A stretch of DNA of 64,000 nucleotides from Phoenix dactylifera. Lineage: Eukaryota; Streptophyta; Magnoliopsida; Arecales; Arecaceae. Shown here piece by piece: positions 36,401 to 48,477 of this stretch. Under the pieces are notes generated by a model. The model saw only the letters and a list, made by a program, of their open reading frames with translations. It was not told the DNA's origin and did no database searches. The stretch spans positions 13,335,355 to 13,399,354 of the forward strand of contig NC_052397.1 in the NCBI RefSeq assembly GCF_009389715.1, in the 5' to 3' direction. The stretch's first letter is position 1. The number at the start of each line of letters is the position of its first letter. Both the position numbers and the translations under genes were made by a program.

Positions 36401-37018
36401 CCATGGAAAAGAATGGACCCATAGCTTCTAGACAGAAATAGTAGTTGTATTTTTGTTTTTCTAACAGAATATTCTTTAGAAATGTGCAACTTATCTCTTA
36501 CAGAAAATGAATTTAGTGAATACTGTAATCCTTGGGTAGCAAAAAGACTTGTAAGACTTTTCAGATAAAATTTAGAAGGGTTTTTTGACTCTGGAAGGTT
36601 TAAGGTATTGTCAGCTGTAAACCTTCAGCATGATTAGGCTACAATATTCAGTCCTGAGGTTCTTCTCACCAAAACAAAGGGAAAATCAAAATGGTTCTTA
36701 TTTGAGTTCTGTTGAGGACTTGAAGATCAAATCTTGAGCTTCTTTGCTGTGCTACTTTATATGCTCTATCACAATTGTAAGGGGCTCAATATCTACCATA
36801 TTCTTATTATTTGAAGGAGAATTGACACTACAAAATGTTTTGCTGTCAAGGCAACATATTAGTTTCGCTTCATTAATTCTTGAAGTAGATGCACTAACTA
36901 GTCTCCACATGGATCTTTTGTGCAGGTGCTGAGTGTGGAGATGGATCTCTGGCTCTGGTCCTACGGCGTTCAGAAGCCGTCTTTGCGGCATCACCGCACA
37001 CTTTCAATATACTATTGA
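30466..37018 (+). CDS. QNG1: Queuosine 5'-phosphate N-glycosylase/hydrolase (Q salvage, DUF2419)
   Basis: Seven exons: 30466-30535, 32383-32526, 33431-33529, 33709-33785, 34067-34175, 35407-35735 and 36926-37018. Every intron is GT-AG and all phases agree. The 921-nt CDS gives 306 residues, near the family size (about 340 in animals). Family landmarks appear in order: VEWNFEGIHYFD and LFVLDALNFCFWP (exon 2), LERSFGGQAANLV (exon 5), YKRAQIFAADLW, FADY at residues 213-216, EEEVEIRACSI near 249-259 (exon 6), and the terminal IYY. The family hydrolyses queuosine 5'-phosphate to free queuine, which tRNA-guanine transglycosylase then puts into tRNA wobble position 34; the FADY aspartate lies in the catalytic region by family knowledge. 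Eukaryotes depend on such salvage because they do not make queuine. The ATG at 30466 follows a purine-rich leader and gives the right splice phase (codon G|AA). Intron 1 (about 1.8 kb) holds a micro-insertion at 32281. No signal peptide is visible. No frame damage is seen, so it looks functional. Confidence 0.93.
32281..32331 (-). mobile_element. Short retroinsertion in QNG1 intron 1, 9-bp target duplication
   Basis: Fifty-one bases starting with T9 lie between two copies of ATTATGATC (32272-32280 and 32332-32340). On the minus strand the insert ends CATGCCAGG then A9. It is antisense to QNG1 and only about 40 bp upstream of the exon 2 acceptor (32382). Confidence 0.55.
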
Positions 37019-37171
37019 GTAATTACAAGCTGCACAGTATGGTCATGACTGGTTTGTTTTCTATCCTGTGAAGACAGGTGTGAGTTTCTTCTCATCAGTG
37101 CAATTTTTGAAGGTAGACATCTTTCACTTCTTGTCCTGTTAAGGGGCCAATTTTGAAGGGATCCATGTTTT

Positions 37172-37257
37172 CTGACTCTTTGGGCTACACTCACACCCGT
37201 TGTGTGGCCGATGTACCAAAAAAAAAAAAAAAAAAAAAAAAAAAGAAAAGAAGGAGA
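37172..37257 (+). mobile_element. 5'-truncated LINE tail just 3' of QNG1, 11-bp target duplication
   Basis: An 86-bp insert reads TTTGGGCTACACTCACACCC, then GTTGTGTGGCCGATGTACC, then A27 with a GAAAAGAAGGAGA end. It is flanked by ATCCATGTTTT on both sides (37161-37171 and 37258-37268). The non-A part resembles the LINE 3' end at 47222-47292 (TTTTTTGGGCTATG..., GTCGATGTACTT). It lies 150-240 bp after the QNG1 stop, probably in the 3' UTR or just beyond it. Confidence 0.8.
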
Positions 37258-39285
37258 ATCCATGTTTTGATTAGACACTAGGATTTTGCGGAATAGGCAA
37301 CTCTTGAAGGGTAGAGAATTTATGGTTTATAGAAAAAGAAAAACTTATTGCTTTATCTGGCAATGACCCCAAAACTGATGAAAAATTATTCAAGTATGCA
37401 GGCCAAGGGGGCTTGCTCCTGGTTATAGTTAAACTTGTAGAAAGCAAGCAAACAGTAATTGAATTTATAAATAATGATACAAAGAGCAAAAGTAAGATGA
37501 ATAATTTTAGATTCTATAGTGTCATAAATTGGTAAATTGTAAATATTTTTTTTATATTTATCTTAAATTGTAAAATCAAATCTTAGAAAGCCTTTCATTG
37601 GTACTTATTTTTATTTAACCTGATTAAAACTATGCAGTTAAATACTTTGAATCATATTAGAAAATGCTGAAAAGAATATAATCTTCATCTTTCTTTTGAC
37701 TTCAATGGTAAATTTTTTCTGTTCATTTTTCAGTCTGATGCTAAAAAAGGTTTTGGCTAAATAAATCTAGATAAGTAGATTGCCACACAAGATAGAGATT
37801 CAAATCCATTGTGCCAAGCCCCGATGTATTTATTGCTGTTCTTTTGGATGGCTTGCAAACTTTTGGAGATTAAAATCCATTGTCGTCTCACCTGGCCATG
37901 GACTTTAATGAAACCGAATTACTGTCTGATGTTGTATGAGATTCTTGGTGCAGTCAAACCAGAGTTGGGTCAACCGTCAGCAGAGGGCCGACACAGCCAA
38001 CAAAACATCGAAATCTTACTCAGACCGAGCTTGTGAATGAACTCAAAATTTTAACTTGATTATAAATTACCAATAGGCTTGGGTCAGGTGTGAATTGGCC
38101 AATCCAAATTGCAGCCACGGGAAAGATCACAGGAATCTCTTGTTGATTGTAAGATAAATGCAAGGAAAACTTTGTTGAGCTAGCAGGTTGGAAGTGGGCC
38201 ATATTTAGGAAATCTCCAATGCAGAAGGCTTTCTCTCCTTCCGCCATTGCTTCCAAGTCTCTTGGACAATATTAATGTTCGGACACATACTTAGCCTTGG
38301 TCTTCTGGATCAAATCATTGCTGCCAGTTGGGTTTTGGCACTTTGCCAGGTTTTCCTAGACATGAACTCATGGAAACAGTCTGTGGGACAGCGTTACAGG
38401 GATCATATATGTGAAGCATGCTATATGGACTGCTAGGGTCAGATCTGGTTCTTATCAGCTTGTTCTTAAGTTTCATTCATTCTGGTTGGCTCAGTTGTCA
38501 ACTTTGCATTAAATTCCAGTCATCATGATGTTTTACAGGACCTTTACAACTTCTCAAAGATATCTTGGCTAAATAATTCCAAGGCCAAATCCTTGTGCCC
38601 ATACAATTTTAAGCTTCTCTCCGTACCTAAACTCTGAAATTTGTCCCTGAGGTACTCTTGGACAAACCCTTTAAAAAAAGAATAGCTTATCCTTTTTTCT
38701 TTATAAAAACTGAGGTTTGTAGCTCTTGCTTAAGGTAGAGAAATAACAGCAGTAGACTAAGCTTAAAGGTGGGAGTGGTTTCTCTTATTCTGCCTGCCTG
38801 TCATTAGTTTAAAGAGGAATTGAGGCTTTTGGGCTCTGAGGTAATCTGCTGCTTTGTTATGGAAAGTGAGAGACATTCAGCATAATTCTGGCCTAATTGT
38901 GACTTCTGGTGAGCATATATTTCGGTTTAGTAGTACCAGGATGATAATTAAGCTCATGTGCGCAATGCTTATACCGAGCAAAAATGCTCTTTGATAACAA
39001 TGGAACAAGAAACCTCCTCCTTAAGAAGTGAACAACAAAATCTTGACAGCAAGCGCATGGTTCTTCTCTCAGAAAGTAAATATTTGATTTTAAGTAGATA
39101 ATGATGTAATTAACCACTCACACCAATAAGCACATTAGGCTTGACGCTGACAACATTCCAAATATCGATGACGGTGTATATAACTGTTAACTCGGTTGTC
39201 TCACCATTGCTTCTCTTAAAGAAACCCATCTAATTATTCACCAGACCTACCAATTGCTTTGGACAAGAGAACCCACATTCTCTTA

Positions 39286-39762
39286 GAGCTCGTTTGATTC
39301 ATGGAAAGTATTTATCCTTTTACAAATATAATTTTTAAAAAGCAGATTTCTGAAAAAAAGATACTTGGAAAAATATTTTTGGCATGTTTGGTTGACAGTG
39401 GAAAAGTGACAGATTTCATGATTGCTTATGTTTGGTTGATCGTTTACTTTTCTGAAGAAATTATATGTATTTTCTATTATACTCTTAATAAAAATTAAGT
39501 ATTTAATGCTTTTTTACTATGAAAGAATTTTTTTTAGAAAAAATAAAAATGGAGTGATTTTCGGATCACGAAAAAGTAACTTTCTTATGTTTTTAATAGA
39601 AAAAATTTTTCCATAAAATATAAGAATTATATTTTTATGAAAATACAACTTTTCCGTCTTTCTTTTTTAAAAATTACAATCAAACAAAAAAACATTTTAT
39701 TACTTTTTCGTTGACTATATTATTATTATTATTATTATTATTATTTCGGACCAAACGACTCC
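39286..39762. mobile_element. Candidate MITE with TCGTTTG inverted ends
   Basis: The left end is GAGCTCGTTTGATTC and the right end, reverse complemented, is GGAGTCGTTTGGTCC. This is the pattern of common plant MITEs ending in CTCGTTTGG. The trinucleotides next to the ends are TTA and TTG, so a 3-bp duplication is possible but imperfect. The interior is AT-rich, non-coding, and includes an ATT microsatellite (39718-39746). Confidence 0.5.
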
Positions 39763-40314
39763 TTGATGCCTTCCAATATGCTTTTAAGAAGGCTTCAATA
39801 TTTAACCTTCAAACAACACAAGCAAGTATGGTCCTTGGTCAGGACTCTAGGTGCAACTCAAGACCGAAAGCACAAGCAAATTAATGCAGTGCTGCCGCGG
39901 AAAACAAAGCTGGAGAGCATTAAATAAGTGCAGAAAATTAAGCTACGGGGACAAAAGTAAGCGCACTTTGTGGGGATTGTCCTCGCCCATTGCTGTCCCT
40001 GAATAAGCTGGTGCCTGTCACCGAGACGGGATTCCAATAATTGATGGGAACCCCTCCCACTCTCAACTTGTCCAAAGTTCCGTGGTGTTACGATCAATTA
40101 TGGACGCCACCGCGCATTCTCATCCTCCCAATGGAGAAAAAGGCGTCTGGACCACCGCCAAAGCCCAAAGGTTCTACAGGATAAAATTTAAGTACCATGA
40201 ACATGCAGTACAGGACGATAGATATTTTGCATGCAGCATACTCGTTAAGTTCCAATTTATATATCCAACCATTGTGCCTCCTGCTTTCAAAACCTAGGGT
40301 TGAATCCAGCCTTT

Positions 40315-40339
40315 CTTTTCTTTTTTTTTTTTGCTAAAG
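40315..40339 (-). mobile_element. Micro poly(A) retroinsertion with exact 14-bp target duplication
   Basis: Twenty-five bases (CTTTTC, T12, GCTAAAG) lie between two identical copies of TGAATCCAGCCTTT (40301-40314 and 40340-40353). On the minus strand the insert is CTTTAGC followed by A12 and GAAAAG. Confidence 0.75.
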
Positions 40340-41275
40340 TGAATCCAGCCTTTTGAAAGCAGCATTTAACTTATTCAGTTGGATGGCATAAGAAAGGTCG
40401 CAAACATTAGTATGTTATGCTGCTAGAGTAATGTTTATGGGAGCTGAGGTAGGGCTTCTTTGTGTGGCTTATGGCATTAAATTAAATATCAGGTTTCTTA
40501 TAAAAAATTAGCATAATGGCCAATGTTGAAGCAAGAATTCTATTACCAGTGCGTCGGGATAGAAAAGAATCTTACGATTAAGAAATATGATAATTGATTG
40601 ATGAAGCTTATGGAGAATTTCTTATATACCCTATGCGACAATTTGGGATTGTTGCAATACACGTAGGATAGGTGGGTGCTTGAGAAAAGTTCGAGCATGG
40701 TATTTCTGATACAAATATAGAGTAGGTGTGCCTCTCCCACTGTGTGATATTGTATTTTCTGATGCTAGTGGCTGTATCTATGTAAAGCAGTGCAACTGTG
40801 CCGCCTCGCAAAAAAAATAAAAAAAATGTAAAGGTTTTGGAACTTTTTCGATCCCAATCAAGGGATGTATATAAATATTCGGAGCATGTTGGGGGCGTAA
40901 CTGCAAAATAGAGAGACTAGACGGGAGGCAGACGGGGCAGTTTGAACAAGTAAAGGGTGTCGCCCGTGGTTATCGCGCAGATACTAAAAGCTAATACCTC
41001 TTTTGTAAATTCAAAACTAACGGAGGGTCTTAGTGAAAGAGAAGTTTTTAAAACGAAATAGGAATAAGATGCCACAAGTTGGCACATTGATAATTACGCC
41101 ACAGAGGAATCGGACGGTGGAGAGGGGGACCAGCCGCGGAAACACGGAGTCGCCCCGCACCCCAGGAGTTCGGAACTTAATCCCCCGACCCCCTTTTAAT
41201 CCCAAACCCAAGGCGGTAGCCCGACCCCAACTTTCTTAACCCCAACATCGAGTTAAGCTAACCCCCGATGACCCC

Positions 41276-41283
41276 TATAAATT
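41276..41283 (+). promoter_or_regulatory. TATA box of the LBD gene
   Basis: TATAAATT lies in a C-rich context (CCCC before, CCCCCAC after). It is followed by a CT-rich leader with a CTC/TCC repeat (about 41300-41345), typical of plant 5' UTRs. The coding start is about 260 bp downstream. Confidence 0.6.
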
Positions 41284-41539
41284 CCCCCACCCCCAGCTTC
41301 TCCGCCTCCTGTCCCTCCTCCTCCTCCTCCTCCTCCTCCTCCCCTAACCTTGCTCGTTTCTTGTTCCCCAAGTAACTGGAAGAAAAAAATTCTCCTTTTT
41401 CTTAGAAAAATTAAGCCGGAGGAGAAGTAGCTCTCACCTGCGTGAGAAATCTCCGACGATCTAGGGTCCGGAATTGGTTGCGTCCCCGGCGACCGGACAG
41501 CCGGTTGATGAGATCTGACAGCCGAGAGAGGAGGGGAGG

Positions 41540-42294
41540 ATGAGCTGCAATGGCTGCCGAGTTCTCCGGAAGGGATGCAGCGAGGCCTGCATTCTCCGGC
41601 CGTGTCTCCAGTGGATCGACAGCCCCGAGGCTCAGGGCCACGCCACCGTCTTCGTCGCCAAATTCTTCGGCCGCGCCGGCCTCATGTCGTTCATCTCTGC
41701 TGTCCCCGAGTCCCAGCGCCCTGGTATTCCCACGAAATGCCCGCTAGAGCATAAGCTAGCTTCCCCTCCGAGGTTTTTTGATGCCAAGTTCTTGGCTTTC
41801 TTACCCTTGTCTTTGGATCTTTAGCTTTGTTCCAGTCGCTGTTGTTCGAAGCGTGCGGGCGGACGATCAACCCGGTGAACGGCGCGGTGGGGCTCCTGGG
41901 GGGCGGGAACTGGCACCTCTGCCAAGTGGCGGTGGAGACGGTGCTCCGCGGCGGGACTCTCAAACCGCTGCCGGAGCTTGCCGCCGCCGCCGACCATGAC
42001 GACGTCGCCGCGGTCGTGGGAGGGAAAGGCGGGTTCCTCTACGGGCGGCTGAGGGCGGGAGGGTGGCCCCTATCCTCCGCAGCCAAGCGGCCGAAGGCCT
42101 CCCCCGCCGAGAACAACGCGGCGGCGCCGCCGTGCGATCTGGACCTCTGCCTGACACCCGGGTCCCCGGCCGTGGTTCGGGAGCAGAAGAGGCGGAGGCC
42201 GGCGACTCCCTCGATGACCTCGGAGGGGTCCGTGACGACGAGCGGCGAGAGCGGCGGCGATCGCCAGCCGCAACTCCTCAACCTCTTCGTCTGA
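41540..42294 (+). CDS. LBD: Class II LOB-domain (LBD37-42 type) transcription factor
   Basis: Two exons: 41540-41723 (donor G|GTATTC) and 41825-42294 (acceptor TTTAG, stop TGA). The phase joins as Pro-Ala (QRP|ALF) and gives 217 residues. The N-terminus [17 protein letters not shown] has the LOB zinc-finger spacing CX2CX6CX3C (Cys 3, 6, 13, 17), and [11 protein letters not shown] is the class II form. The conserved block continues with [15 protein letters not shown] and then [19 protein letters not shown]...[13 protein letters not shown] at about 67-102. The C-terminus is not conserved but has DLDLCL (166-171), an EAR-like repression motif, a basic QKRRRP stretch (182-187) that could be a nuclear signal, and a terminal LLNLF. 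Class II LBDs act in the nucleus, and several repress nitrogen-response and anthocyanin genes; the role here is inference. The family's GLLWSGNW block reads GLLGGGNW here, replacing a usually conserved Trp. The single intron after the 'RP' residues is the family position. Confidence 0.93.
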
Positions 42295-42299
42295 GAAGA

Positions 42300-45200
42300 G
42301 CTCTTGATCGAAATTAATTGTCGCTCGTATGTGTGTCCTGGTAATTTCCGAGCTCCGATCGTAGTCGGCGAGGGTTTTTGTTTTGCCTCTTTTCCTCTTT
42401 TTTTCTCTCTCTTTTTCTCCTGCTGTAACTACCGGTCTGGATTCCCGCTACCGAGGGGAAGATGAGAGGGCCGGTAAGCACACCGCTCTTTTTCCTAACT
42501 ACGAAGTGTATTATCCTAAATTAAATTAAATAAATAAAAAGGCCTTTCTATTTCATCTTGCCTGTGTTTCTCCATTCCGCCTTTTTTTTTATAATAATTT
42601 GGAAGGAAAAAAAAAAAAAAGGGCACGCTTGGGCATGGCGCCGCGTCGGGGGTGACGCGGCATCGCACCACCCCAGGTAATTTTAAGACCATTTGCTTCT
42701 ATCGAAGACTCTGGAGGCGACACGTTTACTTCAATGAACTAAAACTAAAACAACCAGTTGAGCTTTTGGGACTCTCGAATTTATCCAGATATTTTGACGT
42801 TTCGACTTTTATCTATAAATTGATAAAATACAAGGATTAGGAGCGTGCAGAGAGAGGACGGCTCTTGGGAGGTGGGGAGAGCCGTATCGAAGTGGGCAAG
42901 GTATTTTGAGGATGATGGTAGGGTCCACTGGGCGGCAAGTTGCGACGCATTGCAAGTGTGCGGCGGATGTCAGCGTCGAATTCGGCGCTTCCTCTCCCCC
43001 CCTCCCTCGTTGTGGAGTGGGGGATGACGCGGGATTGTGGGGCCCAACCCCACTCCCCCATCTCCCCAAAAGCGGGCGATGCTAAACTTGGGCTAATATC
43101 GTTTCGTTTCATTTCTTTTCTATTCTTTCTTCCTTGCAATTTTTTTCCATTACCTGCGCTCTCTTGGCCCCAATTCGCCGCATACGCTCGAGTGGAGCCC
43201 CCACTACTACTATCACCACCACCACCATCACCGGCTAGCACAGGGCAGATTGCTTTGCCTTCCCATCCAAATATTCTCGACCAGGAAAAGTTTGTTGTTG
43301 TTGATGGGATGTCGTAGAGTTCTTTTTTTAGGTTGAAGAATAATCATAATTATTTATTTTTATAAAAAAATTAAGGTGAGCGTTTGATTTATGAGATTTA
43401 TAAAAATAAACAGTTGTAATTGGAAGCATATACGGCTAGATGCATACTATAATAATGCATTATGTGGCAATAATGCTGATAATTATAATTGTTTATTTTT
43501 ATAAAAATATATTGAGATGAGCATTTGATGCACGAGGCTTATAAAATAATTGCTTACTATATAGAATATAACTTTTCTTTCATAAGGGGCAAGTTATCTC
43601 TGTAACGTTATCATGTGTGTTATTTTTTTACTGTTTCTGATGGAGCTTAAATATGATATTATGGTAAAAAGGTTGCGAGCATTGGAAGGAGCACTAACCC
43701 TTGTCCAAATTATTTTGGACTGGCTTTTGTTAGTGGCAAAATGACAGGACATTGCTGAGGGAAACGATTGTGAGGCGTAGATGGTACCAAACGGTTGAAG
43801 GGCGAGAGATGCAAGAAGAACGTAACCAAAGGGTTGTCTCCATGAAGCCAGATTACCGTGAAGGGTTAGTGCATCTACCGAATCATGTACTTAATTTAAG
43901 GATGTGACCTTGGTGTTAGGTCTCTTGGCACTTCAATTTGGAAGCGTAGCTATCATTAACTACGTGTGTATCCAACACATACGAGAACGAGAGAATGTTG
44001 CACCATGTATCTTATCTCAAATGGTATCAACAATAGGAAAAGGTAAACCAAACTACAAATTGATAAATAACTGTAAAGAAGTATGGTTGGTGTCTAATTA
44101 GGGTGGAAGCCTTGTGTTTAGATGGCACTCTCTGTTGGTGCTTGGTTGGCTCAGTTAGAAATTGGAATTATGCTCTGAGCAATAGGTCGAACCTACAAAG
44201 AAAAGAAAAAGAAGAGCAACAAAGGTTGTTGGACTTCATCTTGCGAGGAATCCTTTGATACCAAAATCAGGATAGGTTTTGAAGAGTAGTGGAGATTCGA
44301 GGAATGAAAGTAGAGGAGAATATTAGAATGTCTGATTTATATAGGTTGAGGGTTAATGTCAGTTAATGAAAAAGGTGGGCATGCATCTTAATTGCTCAAC
44401 GAGCAGTAACTTTTCATACGTTACACACGTCGTGGGACTTAACTGCACAGGGCATGTGTTTGTAGACGGAGCAACCATCCATTGAAGAAGCTTTAATCGA
44501 CTTTATGGTCCATCTAGCAGGGGCCACATGATGAGTTTCCATTAGTCAGCTGATTAGGTCACCAATGGTCAGATCCGAGGCATATCACTCTTCTTAACTA
44601 ATTTTCAGCAAAAGTTTTGGATGTTAACCTCGATTCTTATAGGATATTCATCCATTCTCATGTTCCAAGATTGCTCTAGCCAGGGTCAAACTCTTACCCA
44701 TCGATCTTTAGGCGCCATTAAGACAAATCATCATTAAAATCTCGCCTCATTTGGAGGACTGAGAAGGAAATCCAAATCTTTGTGGAATTACCTTCTCTTT
44801 GTCCAAGCAATTTGCATTATCCAAGTGGGTTTCACATACTTTCACATGCATGTAGATGAATCCAAAGAGAGTCATTTGTTTTATTTAGCGAGAGGAACTA
44901 GCTTGCAACTTTCAAACGTTGCATCCTCATCCACGACAGAGAATCAAAAATATCGAACAACAACAGCAGCAATAACAAAAGTATTAAACTACTCGAGATT
45001 AGGTTGGAAAGTATGGCATTGGGCAAGGCATGACCCCAAAGAAGTTTTGAGGCTTATAACGTGATTGGCCAAGGGTGGCTGTGGCTCTTGGGGCTATTAT
45101 AAGCTTAAGATAATCCAATTGGTTTGCTTTGGCTTTATATATAGCGATCTGTGACGCGGAATCCACATTACCTTTTCTAAGGTCGCGTCGTTTCCATCCA

Positions 45201-46910
45201 ACATGGGGCCGGCCATGTTGAAACTTCCAGCTCTTTGGTGCTGACGAGGTCAATAGACAAAGATCCATGGATTTCTTTAGTTTGTTTCTGGGGTGTAGTT
45301 ATCCTTAGATCCTTCTCTTCTGTGCAACTCACCAACCCATTGGAACTGCCATTGCCTTGGTAATCCGGAATAGATTTTATGGAATTAATGACTTGGTCCA
45401 CTTGGATCTGAATAAATAAAACAACGAAAGTAAAACAGCCCTAGTTTGCACAAAGGTGCCCAGTGGAATCCGTAAAAAAAAAAAAAAAAAAATCCAAAAT
45501 CCCTATTAGTTCGCTTTAAATTAGTTTGTTCTACAAATCTCAAATTACATATAAAAAGATCCGAGTTTCCACAACTATTGTTATTAGGCTAAAACAAATG
45601 GTCATTCATGACAAGTATTGTTACTGCTACTGTTGTTATTTTGAAGAGAAGTGTTTGTTTGGACATGATTGTGTCCATTTTTTTTCTAACAAAAAAAAAA
45701 AATAAAGATTTATGAAAACAACAAGGAAGTTGCTCAGTCTATTACAAACATTTTAAGCATGTTTGTGAGGTGCAACTCAAAGAATACAAGTAGATTAATT
45801 CATGGGCTTACTTTGTACTTTATTTGCTAATGAAGGAGTTATCTGCTAAAAAACAAATTAACACAATCCTGCTTGTTTCTTTTCTTTTCCTTTCCTTTTT
45901 TTTCCCCCGAAGTTCTACAGCTCTTGCAATAAATCTGTCAGTCAGGTGCTTCCAGTTGACCCCAAAAAAAGGAGGGGAAAAGAGGAAGAAAAAAAAGATG
46001 AAGGAGTTTGTGAGGGGATCGACGCAATAGTTGGTTGGGAGGCCATTAAAGTGAAAATCAGATCTCAATTTCTGGTACGGAAATAAAGGTGGCATTGACC
46101 CAATTTAAGATTCTTAACTTGGTTGGTGGTGAAATTTTTGGTTCGATCAAATCTAACGCCATGGTGCTGCAGTCTAACTATGAACCAATATACGCAAACA
46201 TGCATGTACCATGCCTTTTTTTTTTCGTACGTGTTGGTTCTTGATTGAACTAGTTTATTACTGAATTGGTGAATATGATTCAACTAATAATTTTTTAGAT
46301 AATTAATGGTAGGGCCTTTTCAAATTGTTGTTCGTCTGATTCAAACTGCTGAAGATATGAGCCAGCTTTACATTAAAATAAGACCAAAACTGATGGCAAC
46401 TTTGGCAAGGGCCAAAAAAAAATTGTCTAAATATACAGCATAAGAAAGCTTCCATGCAATTCATGGCAAGGAAATCCACATGAATGATTCAGTCTTGTTT
46501 TCATCGCACCTCACACGTATTTGACCATACTACAAAGGATTTATTATTTCCCCACTAGCAGTGCTACGCTTTCGCTAACATAACAAAAAAAAGAGAGGAA
46601 AAACAAAAGAAATGTTACAAGCTGTGTCACTTATTTGTGTGAGAATTCCCACTTTGGATTTGGCCCAAGACAAGCCACATTGCTCCTTAATTAGTAATAA
46701 GTTGCAGGTGTGAGTGGGAGTATTTATTTCCAATCCGAAAGGAGAACGATGATGACATGCGTACTTTGTGGGTACAGTCGTGTTGACTTTGTCTGACGAG
46801 CAAAGACCATGGAAACAAAGTTCACATGAATACTATTCCATGGTGGAGCAAACGCTGCAGGAGTTGACATGATCGTGCAGACAAAACCGCATCCAATAGA
46901 TCTCGTTCTC
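42300..46910. other. Intergenic DNA downstream of the LBD gene
   Basis: No gene supported. GC-rich stretches at 42620-42670 and 42940-43240 have open frames on both strands but no domain. A diverged two-copy repeat of about 137-bp period lies at about 43340-43560. A20 at 45475-45494 and T/A tracts near 45690 and 45880-46000 are simple sequence. Confidence 0.4.
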
Positions 46911-46914
46911 CACA

Positions 46915-46915
<1 letters not shown>

Positions 46916-46948
<33 letters not shown>

Positions 46949-47031
46949 AGAAGAAGGAGGAGGAGGAGGAGGAGGAGGAGAAGCAGAAGGAGGAGGAGGA
47001 GAAGGAGGAGGAAAGAAGAAGAAGAAGAAGC
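46916..47031. repeat. A31 tract followed by GAA/GGA repeats
   Basis: A run of 31 A is followed by GAAGAAG, GGA-type and GAA-type triplets up to 47031. The long Lys/Glu/Gly and Ser/Phe frames on either strand here are artefacts of this repeat. Confidence 0.95.
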
Positions 47032-47306
47032 TCTGGGTGGTCAGATGGAAGCATGCGATTGATTCATGATACGTCATCTTTAGACAAATGTATTGCATTC
47101 CACGCTACTCATGTATACAGGGAGGCCAACTGTGCTGCGTTTTGGATGGCTTCCTATGCAGCCCATCATTCGGAGATGTCATTTGGGACAGACACGACTC
47201 GGTCTTGTCTACTTTATAGTTTCTGTTTCTTTCTGATTTTTTGGGCTATGTTCATATCCGTTGTATATGAGTCGTCGATGTACTTATAAATTAAAAAAAA
47301 AAAAAA
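47032..47306 (+). mobile_element. 5'-truncated LINE (non-LTR) 3' end with RNase H tail
   Basis: The + frame at 47053-47289 contains FHATHVYREANCAAFWMASYAAHH, recognisable as the end of the plant LINE RNase H domain (family pattern HVYREANCAADW-A). It is followed by a LINE-like 3' tail (TTTTTTGGGCTATG..., GTCGATGTACTT) and A14 (47293-47306). The insertion is 5'-truncated. I could not find a convincing target duplication because the left side abuts the triplet repeat. Confidence 0.75.
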
Positions 47307-48477
47307 ACTGTGGCTCAGAATTACTGGTTATTCTATGGGCTAATTGTACCACCAAGAATAGCGGATCAAAGATAAGAAATATTTCACTATATATGAAAGC
47401 GATGTTAAATCTTAATTGTCACAATCAATAAGTTTGTTTCTTTTATATACCGTCAGCAACAAATTTGCAACAGTAACACTAATCAAGGGATACGATTATC
47501 ATCTCCAAGCAAGCAAGTACTTGGTCGCAATTAGGCAAATAAGTTTGGATGTTCCCTTGTTCATATTTGAACCACCAAATCATGATAGAAAAAAATGGTG
47601 ACAAGTCTAGTAGCTACGGATGGATACATACGGACCTGCTGTTGAAGTCGGATTAGCTAGAGAGTAATCAAAGAGAGGATAAAAAGTAATATGGTTTAGA
47701 TATTTTGACCTTCAAATACTTTTTTATAAAAAAATAATCTTCAAAGATTTTTACCATCATCACATCATTATTTGAAGAAGATGGATAAGAGGTGTAACAC
47801 TAGGCTATAGTAGAGGAGTGTAGTACTGGGCTAAGATAGGGGTATAGCATTGGGTTACAGTAGTAAAAGCTAAATTACAACTACTAAAATAAAAACTACG
47901 GTAGATTAAGATAAGATAAAATATAGTAAATTGATTGCCGAAGTGTCCGTAAAAATTCATTACTTATACTAGGATAAAATAACTGTCTACTTTTGATAGC
48001 TATTAGCCACATCTACTTCCACTCATCACGGTTATGGTAACTGACGCTAGTTATTTACTATTTCTCTATGTTCTAATTTAGTACCACCTTACAAACTCAC
48101 AGACCATGTACCACCTCCTAGATCAATAGTCATGCTTAATCAGTGAAATCCCCTACTATATATCCATTCAACCTATTTTATATCAGCATACCATTATTTC
48201 ATGTATTCGGCCTCTTGTGAGATGCTCTTGAATCAGCCTCTACTAGATGTCTCTGATCTACTTCTATACGATGTCCATTCGGTCTTAGCTCTTGAGATGT
48301 CCATTATACCTATTTTCACTCCCCCATACGGCTAATTTAGGCGCATTTCTCCTACATGTCAGTTTGAGCAAGGATGTGGTGTAAATAGGTAACGTAAAAA
48401 AAATAGAATTTGCAATTCCAAGTCATGAAGGAGTAGATTATCTAGAATGTAAGATACTGATCATCTTTTGAAGGCTT

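Larger units (their letters stand above)
37270..41270. other. Intergenic DNA between QNG1 and the LBD gene
   Basis: No gene supported. Short frames (for example 38020-38256 minus) have no recognisable domain. The stretch contains a candidate MITE (39286-39762) and a micro-insertion (40315-40339). Confidence 0.4.

Noticed and set aside
37790..37840. AGATTCAAATCC resembling a tRNA T-loop
   Set aside because: No acceptor stem, D-arm or anticodon arm could be formed around it.
41691..42281. Several minus frames and alternative + frames over the LBD gene
   Set aside because: Shadows of the GC-rich LBD exons. Only the spliced 41540-42294 frame carries the LOB domain.
46724..47098. 124-codon minus frame with poly-Phe/Pro/Ser
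   Set aside because: Driven by the A31 and GAA/GGA repeats. The C-terminal part has no recognised domain.
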